Virus record (IMG/VR): IMGVR_UViG_3300042905_000436
Location: 1 to 22,808 of that record
Reading direction: 5' to 3' (one strand)
DNA length: 22,808 nucleotides
DNA from: a virus
Part shown: positions 7,264-14,581 of the stretch, in pieces
Layout: each line of letters starts with the position of its first letter
Numbering within the stretch: the stretch's first letter is position 1
The notes under the pieces: model-generated
Database searches by the model: none
The model's input: only the letters and a program-made list of their open reading frames with translations
Told to the model about the DNA's origin: nothing
Translations under genes and position numbers: made by a program

Positions 7264-9186
7264 TCACCAAGCTCTACAGGACCAGTATCTCGCTCGCCAA
7301 CGGGGACCGGGATTTGCACAATTATGTCTTGCTCTAAAACTTTTACGGCGTTTAGGATTAGATTTTTTAATACGCATATTTGGGTCACCAAAATTGACTT
7401 TAACCACATTGCCTTTGGGCCCTTTTACATACACTTTAGATTTTTTAACATCTCCCTGCATAGGTTTGCCTAATGGAACTTCACGACCTTGATACTTAGC
7501 TTCTAATGTGTCTTTTAACCCTGCATAGTGCATGGGAAATTTACTGTAATATTCTTTTTCTCTAGAGTTTTGATAATCGTTTCTATCATAATCATCATAG
7601 TCTCTTTCTGCACGACTTTTTAACAGACTAATTAGTTCTTTTTCAGCTTGATCTAATTCTGATTGATTTAATTGTTTAGTAGGATTATTCAATACTTTAG
7701 TGTTAACGAAATCTAATTCACCGTCATAAGTTTCGTATTCAATTTCAACTTCTATAAGATCGCCTGTTTCTGAGTCTTCGATTTCTACAACTTTAGTTGG
7801 GCCTTCAGTGATTATTTCTGCTTCATTTATTTTTTCTTTATCTAAATATCCTAATTTATTAAGATAATTATAGGCATACTCATCCGCTTCTAAGACGAAA
7901 CCATCTTGTGTTAGATTTACTATATTCATTTCTATAAGAAAATCCCCAAGCTCTAGACCAAAACGATCCTGTATCTGGGGACTATCTGATTCATTTATTT
8001 TTTTTTTTAGAAGTAAAGATTCATATTCTTTAAGAAAACTTAATGATACAGATTCTTTTACTGCAATAGGACTGTCACTGAATCTGGCAGCGCCATCTTT
8101 AACCATTTTCTTAGTTTTACCGGCAACTTCACCTGTGCCACCTTTAAGCTGTGTTTCTAAAGGTAGCACTTTTTCTTCTGGTGTTGTGCTTGCTTCATAA
8201 CGGGAATCTTTGGCTTCATACATTTGTTCAACTTCAGGTTGTGTTGTTTTCATACCTGCTAAAGATAATAGTTGCATCAATTGTACAGCAGCATCGCCAT
8301 CTGCAGTTACAGTAACACTTTTATTGCCATCACTGCTCATGTTTGTACTAATATTCATTTTACCTTCGTTATTATCCATACCATTAGCCATTGGACCCAT
8401 TTCTCCGCATTCGGAAATCTGTTCACTTTCTCTGACTTTTTCCATATCACCGTCACCGTCTAAGTCAGCTTTCTTCAAACCTTTTGCTTTAGCAAGCCTG
8501 ACTTGATTGCCAAAATAATTTCCTTCTTCAACTTCATCTTCTTTAACTTCAGATGCAGAAACATTTGTGTCAGGAACTCCAGGGCCTGCATCCATTGTTG
8601 CTGGATTTGCGCGATTGCCCACTAGTCCCGGAATGTCAACTCCACTTTTTTGTAGTCTTTGAGATGCCATCGAGGGCCCTAATCCTCTTTCCTGACTATA
8701 TATATTAGAGTCTCCGGGTTGCATATATAGACTAGATTTAACACGATTTAAATCTGATTGAAATTGTTGGTTATTTTGTACCTGCTGGGATGCCTGCTGG
8801 CTTGCCTGCTGGCTCATATGGGCCCTACTAGCTTGAAATTCTGAAGGAGATGTTCCAAGCACATATCTCTCATCAACTTTTCCTGCTCTTAATGCTGCTA
8901 AATCAGTGCCTTCAATTCGGCCATCATCGTCAATATCTAATTTGTCCTGATCGCCATGAAGTTCTTCTTCCATTGTGCCAGATTGTTTTACATTACTGCC
9001 AGGAACTGCTTGTGTAGATCCACCTAATGCAGTTGATGTAGCTTGGGGTTGACTTTGTGGTAGAGTAAGTGTTGGTTGCATGGCTGGAGGTTTAGGAGTG
9101 CCAGGTGGGACTACCTGCATCATAGCTTCTTCTTTAAGTCCAGCTAATTTTAAAATATCTAATATATCGTTTACATTTTTTTGCAC
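7264..9186 (-). CDS. 640-residue virion-associated protein with EF-hand-like loops and ARYWSCRAW domain
   Basis: The function is unknown. Translation starts at GTG (9186) with GGAG seven bases upstream. The N-terminus carries ILDILKLAGLKEE (8-20), a motif shared with neighbouring proteins; LMQLLSLAGM (303-312) is a second internal copy. Residues 84-95 (DIDDDGRIEGTD) match an EF-hand calcium loop with Asp at position 12, and 241-249 (DLDGDGDME) is a degenerate second loop. A Gln/Ser-rich stretch lies at 124-144. Sites matching the T4 prohead protease pattern occur at INE/A (453-456) and ITE/G (459-462). The last 55 residues form a basic domain with RRKSFRARHNC and ARYWSCRAW, which I recall from marine phage proteins of unknown role. 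A head or core structural role is inferred. Confidence 0.75.
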   Translation of the reverse strand: MQKNVNDILDILKLAGLKEEAMMQVVPPGTPKPPAMQPTLTLPQSQPQATSTALGGSTQAVPGSNVKQSGTMEEELHGDQDKLDIDDDGRIEGTDLAALRAGKVDERYVLGTSPSEFQASRAHMSQQASQQASQQVQNNQQFQSDLNRVKSSLYMQPGDSNIYSQERGLGPSMASQRLQKSGVDIPGLVGNRANPATMDAGPGVPDTNVSASEVKEDEVEEGNYFGNQVRLAKAKGLKKADLDGDGDMEKVRESEQISECGEMGPMANGMDNNEGKMNISTNMSSDGNKSVTVTADGDAAVQLMQLLSLAGMKTTQPEVEQMYEAKDSRYEASTTPEEKVLPLETQLKGGTGEVAGKTKKMVKDGAARFSDSPIAVKESVSLSFLKEYESLLLKKKINESDSPQIQDRFGLELGDFLIEMNIVNLTQDGFVLEADEYAYNYLNKLGYLDKEKINEAEIITEGPTKVVEIEDSETGDLIEVEIEYETYDGELDFVNTKVLNNPTKQLNQSELDQAEKELISLLKSRAERDYDDYDRNDYQNSREKEYYSKFPMHYAGLKDTLEAKYQGREVPLGKPMQGDVKKSKVYVKGPKGNVVKVNFGDPNMRIKKSNPKRRKSFRARHNCANPGPRWRARYWSCRAW

Positions 9187-9210
9187 TTTAAATCTCCAAA
9201 TCCTTATATA

Positions 9211-10854
9211 TTATTTAATCAATCCACTTAATTTTAATAATTCTGACATCTCTTTAAGTTGGCCCTGTTGTTTAGCTAGCATTTCTCTATCTCTATCGTC
9301 CCAAGCTTCTGGATTAATGCCAACCCCTCTAGATAAATATGCCATTGCATTAGCTCTTGTTTGTAGTCTAGACTGTTCTCTTTCCTGCTCAGTAGGTATT
9401 TTAGGAAAATCATCGGACCCAGTAGCAGGAAGTACAGTCTTTTTACTCGTTACAGGTGTAGTACCGGCAGGAGCAACAGTAGTAGGTATAGCAGCAGATG
9501 CAGTAGCAGGCGCAGCAGGTGTAGGTGCAGTAGATGCAGCAGATCTAGATGTAGCAGCAGGTGCAGCAGAGGTAGCAGATGCAGCAGCAGGTGCAGCAGA
9601 GGTAGCAGATGCAGCAGGTGTAGATGTAGCAGCAGGTGCAGCGGGTGTAGATGTAGCAGCAGGTGAAGCAGGTCTAGGTGCAGCAGGTGAAGCAGGTCTA
9701 GGTGCAGCAGGAGCAGGGGGTGTAGATGTGGCGGCAGGCGCAGCAGGTCTAGGTGCAGCAGGAGCAGGGGGTGTAGATGTAGCGGCAGGCGCAGCAGGTC
9801 TAGGTGCAGCAGGAGCAGGGGGTGTAGATGTAGCGGCAGGACTGGTTGACCCAATAACTTTATCAATTAACTCATCAGCTTTATCTTTATTTGCTGCATA
9901 TCCTGCTCCCAATGCGCCCAATCCTAATAATTTTCCTGCTTCTCGGCCTCTTTGACCTCCCAAATATCCTCTGCTAGAAACTATTTTATTTTGAACCGGC
10001 TCTCTTACCGAAAAACCAGTGGCTGGCTTTGCTTGTGATATTCCTCTACTAATGGCACTAGTAGAATCGAAACTAGGCACATCTCTTCCTAACAAGTCTT
10101 TTTCTGGAACGCTAAATGGTTTAACTGCACCACCTGCTCCACCAGTTATATCTGTGCCTACACTACCCCCTACCCCACTTCCTCTGGTAGAACTTCCCGA
10201 ACCTGGAATATCAACTGTTATATCGGTCTTTTTGGGTAGTGTAGTAGAGGCATCAGGTAATGAAGGTTCCGCTTTTCCCGCTGGGGGCACTTCACCTTTC
10301 AGACTAGGTTCCGCTTTTGCTGCTGTTTTACCTGCAGTAAAGTCTGTTCCTTTATATTTTAATTGTTGTGCTGCTGCTTGTTCTGCAGGACTTAATCGAG
10401 ATAGTGGAGAAAACAACCTAGGCACCTGCATCGCAGGACCACCAATAATTGGTGGCAATGCTTGTATTACATTTCTAGTTTGTCTTTTTACCTCAGGACT
10501 AATTAAATCATCAGGCTGTACAAATTGTCTATAATTTTGTTTAGGGCCTGCTAATCTATCAGCTGCAGCTCTTATGCTAGGATCCACAGTACTAGGTCTG
10601 TCGTTAGGTATACTAGGATCCACAGGTATGTCTTTGGCCAAATTAATCTGATTTAATGCTTCTTGGGGGCTTAAATTTTTGCTGGTTGCATAATCTTGAA
10701 TAGTTTTAATATCTGCCGTTCTTGCAGCCTCTGCTCTTCTTGAAATTTCCCCTGCCTGAGCTGCACTCCCACGCCTATAGTATCTATTAGCAGGTGAAGT
10801 TTGCTCAGACAGTTTCTGATATAAATTTAACTCATGAAACAACTTAGATTTCAA
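9211..10854 (-). CDS. 547-residue protein with Ala/Pro-rich tandem repeats
   Basis: The function is unknown. It probably starts at TTG (10854): AAAGG lies six bases upstream and the previous gene stops just before it; no ATG gives a plausible alternative near the front. Residues 338-462 are a low-complexity Ala/Pro/Ser/Thr linker containing three 17-residue tandem repeats of the type PAATSTPPAPAAPRPAA. Just before it, KLLGLGALGAGYAA (308-321) is a short hydrophobic segment, probably too short to span a membrane. Residues 1-170 are helical and charged, with a glycine-rich part at 218-242. The C-terminus ends ELLKLSGLIK, matching the terminal motif of the 473- and 640-residue proteins. It lies in the late cluster between the 724- and 640-residue genes. 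A virion or scaffold-type role is inferred. Confidence 0.68.
   Translation of the reverse strand: MKSKLFHELNLYQKLSEQTSPANRYYRRGSAAQAGEISRRAEAARTADIKTIQDYATSKNLSPQEALNQINLAKDIPVDPSIPNDRPSTVDPSIRAAADRLAGPKQNYRQFVQPDDLISPEVKRQTRNVIQALPPIIGGPAMQVPRLFSPLSRLSPAEQAAAQQLKYKGTDFTAGKTAAKAEPSLKGEVPPAGKAEPSLPDASTTLPKKTDITVDIPGSGSSTRGSGVGGSVGTDITGGAGGAVKPFSVPEKDLLGRDVPSFDSTSAISRGISQAKPATGFSVREPVQNKIVSSRGYLGGQRGREAGKLLGLGALGAGYAANKDKADELIDKVIGSTSPAATSTPPAPAAPRPAAPAATSTPPAPAAPRPAAPAATSTPPAPAAPRPASPAAPRPASPAATSTPAAPAATSTPAASATSAAPAAASATSAAPAATSRSAASTAPTPAAPATASAAIPTTVAPAGTTPVTSKKTVLPATGSDDFPKIPTEQEREQSRLQTRANAMAYLSRGVGINPEAWDDRDREMLAKQQGQLKEMSELLKLSGLIK
9469..9843 (-). repeat. Low-complexity Ala/Pro coding repeats with a 51-bp tandem core
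   Basis: Within the 547-residue gene, three near-identical 51-base (17-codon) units follow each other at 9691-9843, with agcaggtcta recurring at 9691, 9742 and 9793. Shorter, decayed units of the same GCAGCAGG(T/A) type extend left to about 9470. The stretch is visibly richer in G+C than the rest of the window. Such repeats readily change copy number by recombination or slippage, so linker length may vary between related phages. Confidence 0.88.
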
Positions 10855-10856
10855 AA

Positions 10857-13031
10857 TTAGCCTTTCATTTTATGTTTGGTGGTAGGTAATTTTTCTAAAC
10901 TCTTAGACTTTTTAGGTTGATTTCCTACTATCATACTTTGTAAAGCTTTGCCAGCTTCTTCTCTATCTTTTTGTTTTCTTTTTTCTTCTGGATTAGTACT
11001 TTGACTTCCAGCTTTAGGTGGTCTACCACGGCCTCTTTTTACTTCAGGCTGTGCTGGTTTCTTGTCTGTCCCTTCACCTTCTTCTTCATCATCTTGTTGT
11101 GCGCCACCGCCATATCTAGTACCAGATACTTTTCTATCTTCACTTACAGACAATCTGTCAGATGAATCATTTGTTTTCATTGAATTAATTTTATCTGCTA
11201 TATACTCACTAACATCATTCTCGTCTTGCCTAATTTCTGGAGGCAATTCACCAGAATTTTTGTAGTAATTAAACAAAGCATCTTTTAAGTTTTCACTTAT
11301 ATCTGCTTCACCATTTTCAACAGCTTGCAGTTCATTAAATAACTGATCACCTAATGCTGCTTTAATATCTTTCTCTTCCAAACTTAATCCATTTTTATCT
11401 AAATCATCTAAATCGAATTCTTCTCTTATAAGATTATTAATAGTTTTATATCTTGTTGATTCCTGATAGATAGGTAATCTATCCTTATGCTTAGGTTTGG
11501 GACTTGCTTCCGCTACACCTTGTCCTCTTACTTTTCGGATTATGAGTTGTCTATAACCAGGATTTGCCCTCATGGACTGTATAACTGGTCTAATCTCTGT
11601 CATATCATTAGGATCATATCCCATTAATTTAGCATATTGTCTAGCAAGTTCCAAGTCTGAATCACCTGCTGCCAAGTCCGAACCACCTGCTGTTGTGGTT
11701 GGTTTATAATCAATTAAGTTTGGCATTGGAACATCTTTGCCTAGATCGTTATCATCTACACCAACTTCTCTAGGTATACCATCACCTCTACTGCTTACTG
11801 AATAGAGTTTACGGTTCAATCTAAAATAAAATGGATCTTTCATCCTACCTGTCATTAAATGATAATGAACTCCGCTATTGCGACCTGGCTCAAAAACTTT
11901 ACTAAAGTTCTCCCCCGGCTTAACCTCATAGGGATTTTCAGGGCTTGTTTCCATATTTTCTAGAAGTGCTGCTCTACCAGGCATAGGTTGTTCGCCTAAT
12001 TTATCTACTGATTTCCACATACCCCAAGGTTTATTTCTTCTATTTGTTGCCATTGGCCCTTTGGTAGAAGGTAAACTAAAGTCTTGCGCTGGACCTATTT
12101 CTAAATCCTTTACAATTCCAGACCTACCTAATTTATCTTCAGGATCAGTTGGGTTAATCCTTCTACCAGCGCCTAATTGATATACCTCAGCGTCAGCTCT
12201 ATCTAAAGCTGCTTGCTGGCCTTTTCTAATAGATTGATCTCTCTTATACTGCAAATATGCATCTAGCTCATTGTCTATTGCTGACTGTCTATTTGCACTA
12301 TACGCAGCTATTCGTTCCATATCTCGTGATCGCATTGTATCATCAGGACTAGCAATAATTTTGCCTTCTGGACTATTTAAATGAATAGTAGCTGTTCTAC
12401 CCTGTTTTGTATATGCTTTTTGTCGTTGTATTGCGTCTTGTTGTCTTGTAAACATTTCAGGCCTATTGCCTTTTGCAACAACAAAAAATGTTGACCCATA
12501 CCCATATTCTTCTAACGAAGTTTCTGCAATTTGCGTATCCACATCTAATTCACTGGTCTTTTTAGGCGCTGTAGAAGGAGCAGCCGGAGCCGGTTTTTTA
12601 GGTTGACTAGGCAAATACGGCTGTTGAACACCTTCTGGTCCTTGAGGAGTGACAACTCTTTTTTGTTCCCCTGGAGTTAAAGAACTGCCCATATCTGGAT
12701 TAGGGGGCGGGGTCATACCTGGACGCCATACTTCACCTTCTTTAACTTTCTTAGGTAATCCTTTATGTTTTGTGCTTGCATAATCTTTCGCAGCTTTATG
12801 ACTCATATCTTTGGCAACTTTAGCTACTTCAGGACTTGCAGGTTTTTCGCCTTTCTGTGCAGCATGAACCATACCCATAAATTTTTGTTGGGCTTGGCTT
12901 ACTGCTTTTTCTTTTAAGACCTCTTCACTTTCTTTTAATAAAGACTTACCATTTTCTAATTGTTTAGTGTCTGTAGGATCTTCTTTTAAACCATCCAAAG
13001 TCCTTACTAATTTGTAAAAATCTGCGTTCAT
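10857..13031 (-). CDS. 724-residue protein with DUF3008-like block and AT-hook
   Basis: The function is unknown. I take the ATG at 13031, with AAAGG seven bases upstream and one base after the previous stop; a longer frame to 13079 runs inside the upstream gene. Residues 43-97 (including QQKFMGMVHAAQKGEKPA and AKDYASTKHKGLPKKV) resemble the DUF3008 family of marine phages and bacteria. A Pro-rich linker (104-160), a charged helical middle, and LDDLDKNGLSLEE (541-553, EF-hand-like but off register) follow. The C-terminus has an acidic run (647-654), then KRGRGRPPK (665-673), a good AT-hook core expected to bind AT-rich minor grooves, and a lysine-rich tail. FYKLVRTLDGLKED near the N-terminus resembles the shared KLAGLKE motif. 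DNA-associated head protein is an inference. Confidence 0.78.
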   Translation of the reverse strand: MNADFYKLVRTLDGLKEDPTDTKQLENGKSLLKESEEVLKEKAVSQAQQKFMGMVHAAQKGEKPASPEVAKVAKDMSHKAAKDYASTKHKGLPKKVKEGEVWRPGMTPPPNPDMGSSLTPGEQKRVVTPQGPEGVQQPYLPSQPKKPAPAAPSTAPKKTSELDVDTQIAETSLEEYGYGSTFFVVAKGNRPEMFTRQQDAIQRQKAYTKQGRTATIHLNSPEGKIIASPDDTMRSRDMERIAAYSANRQSAIDNELDAYLQYKRDQSIRKGQQAALDRADAEVYQLGAGRRINPTDPEDKLGRSGIVKDLEIGPAQDFSLPSTKGPMATNRRNKPWGMWKSVDKLGEQPMPGRAALLENMETSPENPYEVKPGENFSKVFEPGRNSGVHYHLMTGRMKDPFYFRLNRKLYSVSSRGDGIPREVGVDDNDLGKDVPMPNLIDYKPTTTAGGSDLAAGDSDLELARQYAKLMGYDPNDMTEIRPVIQSMRANPGYRQLIIRKVRGQGVAEASPKPKHKDRLPIYQESTRYKTINNLIREEFDLDDLDKNGLSLEEKDIKAALGDQLFNELQAVENGEADISENLKDALFNYYKNSGELPPEIRQDENDVSEYIADKINSMKTNDSSDRLSVSEDRKVSGTRYGGGAQQDDEEEGEGTDKKPAQPEVKRGRGRPPKAGSQSTNPEEKRKQKDREEAGKALQSMIVGNQPKKSKSLEKLPTTKHKMKG

Positions 13032-13032
13032 C

Positions 13033-13632
13033 TTAATTTCCTTTAACTGGGCTAGGGATTTTGTTCTGACGACTACCAATTGGACTCATGTTTCCTAAAG
13101 GTACACTATTAGTGGTTTTGCCTTCTGGGCTTTTGCCGCCTGCAGGAATACTGTATTCGTATTTTCTTGTTTCTTCTAATTCCTTAATTAGTGAAGGAAT
13201 ACGAGCATCACCAACTAAATCTTTGTCGGGTTTTTCTGCAACCATTTCATCTTTGGATAAAACTACATCGCCAGATAAATTGCTTTTTTCTTTGCCTTCT
13301 AATGCTAGCTCGAAAGGACTATTTACAGGAGTAATTCGTAAACAACTTTGATGAATATTAAGTTGTTCTGCTATTAATCCTATTAACTGATCATCTGTAC
13401 ATGGATATTGAAGCTTAACATCAACTACATTAACTTCAACAGGCCCAGCATTTGGAAATAATGGACTTTCCTGTATAGGCAATCTTTTTACATTTTCTGT
13501 ACTGATAAGATTATATGCCTCTAATACAGTCTTAAGTCTATTATTAAAATTTTTAGGCAATTCGCCTGCTAGTCTGATCCTAAAATCATATGTTCTATGA
13601 CTTTCAGTCAAATATGTTTTAAAACTTTTCAT
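13033..13632 (-). CDS. Late-cluster protein with capsid-targeting-like N-terminus
   Basis: The function of this 199-residue protein is unknown. Its first residues, MKSFKTYLTES, closely resemble the capsid-targeting leaders of T4 internal proteins (MKTYQEFIAEA), and LTE/S at 8-11 resembles a prohead protease site. The next part, about residues 15-105 (YDFRIRLAGELPKNFNN, then VEVNVVDVKLQYPCTDDQL), looks like a small alpha/beta domain of a family I recall from marine T4-like phages without a known role. The C-terminal 60 residues are Gly/Pro/Ser-rich and probably disordered. The ATG has AGGA upstream, and a late-type promoter motif ends 19 bases before it, so this is the first gene of the transcription unit running left to 6876. 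Confidence 0.78.
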   Translation of the reverse strand: MKSFKTYLTESHRTYDFRIRLAGELPKNFNNRLKTVLEAYNLISTENVKRLPIQESPLFPNAGPVEVNVVDVKLQYPCTDDQLIGLIAEQLNIHQSCLRITPVNSPFELALEGKEKSNLSGDVVLSKDEMVAEKPDKDLVGDARIPSLIKELEETRKYEYSIPAGGKSPEGKTTNSVPLGNMSPIGSRQNKIPSPVKGN

Positions 13633-13651
13633 AAACGATCCTATTATTATC

Positions 13652-13665
13652 TATTTATCGGAAAA
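13652..13665 (-). promoter_or_regulatory. Late-type promoter motif, copy 1
   Basis: The minus strand reads TTTTCCGATAAATA here. The same 14 bases occur upstream of the tail sheath gene at 21256-21269. The GATAAATA core differs by one base from the T4 late promoter TATAAATA. It lies between the gp16 stop and the start of the 199-residue gene and would give a leader of about a dozen bases. The identity of the two copies is direct; the promoter function is inference. Confidence 0.72.
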
Positions 13666-13670
13666 TTAAA

Positions 13671-14153
13671 TTATTGTGGTTTATTTAGGATCTTATTTAA
13701 AAGACTATTACGATCCAATAACACTGCTTCCCCCTCTATTGGGGCGTCTTGCTCGTTGTTTTTAGCGGTTTGATCTAATCTTAATTTTTTAATTTGTAAG
13801 TCAACCATGCGCAATTTTTTATCTAATTTAGCTTGTTTTGCAGTAATTGCATGACCCAATAAAACTCCTGCAGTTTGAAAAATTGGACCACTAAACCTTG
13901 ACTCAACACTCATACCTAAATCCATTAAGTCATTGAATTTGTCTTTAGCTAAAGTTGCAAGCTCATCTAATTCGTGATCACTGGCTTCAAGATCCCTAAC
14001 ACTAGGCAAAGCTACATCTATTTTGTCTATAGCGAGGTTTACATCTACCAAAGTTTGCTGCTGTTCTTTAATAAAATTTTCTGTAGTTGCTATATCTTCA
14101 GCTGAGTCTGATTGATTAGGCAAATTGAACAGGTCTTCTAATTTTTTTGTCAT
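13671..14153 (-). CDS. 16: Terminase small subunit gp16-like
   Basis: The small terminase forms a ring that regulates the large subunit and starts packaging. This 160-residue protein has about the length of T4 gp16 (164). It is largely helical: a coiled-coil-like N-terminal part (about 24-75) with repeated acidic heptads, a central block KFNDLMDLGMSVESRFSG (72-89) followed by AGVLLGHAITAKQAKLDKKL (95-114), and DLQIKKLRLDQ (118-128). The central block fits the small-terminase pattern of marine T4-like phages as I recall it; resemblance to T4 itself is faint. The ATG overlaps the gp4 stop as TAATG. It stands about 7.4 kb from gp17, so context alone does not prove it. Confidence 0.65.
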   Translation of the reverse strand: MTKKLEDLFNLPNQSDSAEDIATTENFIKEQQQTLVDVNLAIDKIDVALPSVRDLEASDHELDELATLAKDKFNDLMDLGMSVESRFSGPIFQTAGVLLGHAITAKQAKLDKKLRMVDLQIKKLRLDQTAKNNEQDAPIEGEAVLLDRNSLLNKILNKPQ

Positions 14154-14581
14154 TATTTTGTACCTTGAAATATATGATACTCATTGATAACACGAAACAC
14201 TAAACCATTTGCAGCACAATAAGCCTTTGCTGCTTGCCATTTGTGTAAATTCAATATTACTGCAGCTTTGTCTTTATTTGATTTTGCAGATTCAATAAGC
14301 GTTTGATTTTTAGGCTTTATTTCTATTATTTCAGCATGTTTAACTTTATCTTTATCTTCATATAAAATAAAAAAATCAGGCACATATACTGTGTTTTTGT
14401 TTGTAAATGGATTTCTATATGGGATTTGTATTGCTTCGCTAGCCCATTTTAAAATTGCAGGATTTGTATCACAAAAGGTCATAAACTTTTCTTCCCAACT
14501 GCTTCTATAAGTAGGCTGACCTTTACCCACATATTTGTCTGGGTTTTTAATTTTATATTTTCCCTGAGCAAATTTTAACAT
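14153..14581 (-). CDS. 4: Head completion nuclease gp4
   Basis: gp4 of T4 acts late in head maturation and has a nuclease fold of the TnsA/PD-(D/E)XK kind; it is needed for heads to become competent for tail joining. The 142-residue protein (T4: 150) shows the family pattern: YRSSWEEKFMTFCDTNP (25-41, Glu30), ILKWASEAIQIPYRNP (43-58), YVPDFF (66-71, Asp69) and EIIEIKPKNQT (84-94, Glu87 and Lys89). Glu30, Asp69 and the E-x-K pair are the likely metal site. The ATG follows the upstream TAA directly (TAAATG), and the stop overlaps the gp16 start, so the three small genes are probably translated as a coupled set. No strong ribosome site precedes it. Confidence 0.86.
   Translation of the reverse strand: MLKFAQGKYKIKNPDKYVGKGQPTYRSSWEEKFMTFCDTNPAILKWASEAIQIPYRNPFTNKNTVYVPDFFILYEDKDKVKHAEIIEIKPKNQTLIESAKSNKDKAAVILNLHKWQAAKAYCAANGLVFRVINEYHIFQGTK

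Noticed and set aside
7260-7409. N-terminal extension of the 127-residue gene to 7409
   Set aside because: It would overlap the conserved RRKSFRARHNC...ARYWSCRAW domain of the 640-residue gene; the ATG at 7259 lies four bases after that stop and gives a typical leader.
9691-9843. CRISPR array
   Set aside because: The 51-base units are direct tandem coding repeats without unique spacers, in frame with a protein.
9450-9866. Minus-strand Leu/His-rich frame
   Set aside because: It is a shifted reading of the same GCAGCAGG repeats, with a two- or three-letter composition unlike a real protein.
9080-9955. Long plus-strand open frame rich in Ala/Gly/Val/Asp
   Set aside because: It is the reverse reading of the Ala/Pro repeat region of the 547-residue gene; repeats keep all frames open, and it has no ribosome site or plausible protein pattern.
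10019-10534. Plus-strand 171-codon open frame
   Set aside because: It is antisense to the 547-residue gene, whose frame is supported by start, stop and gene spacing.
13032-13079. N-terminal extension of the 724-residue gene to 13079
   Set aside because: It runs inside the upstream gene, whereas the ATG at 13031 has AAAGG at correct spacing.
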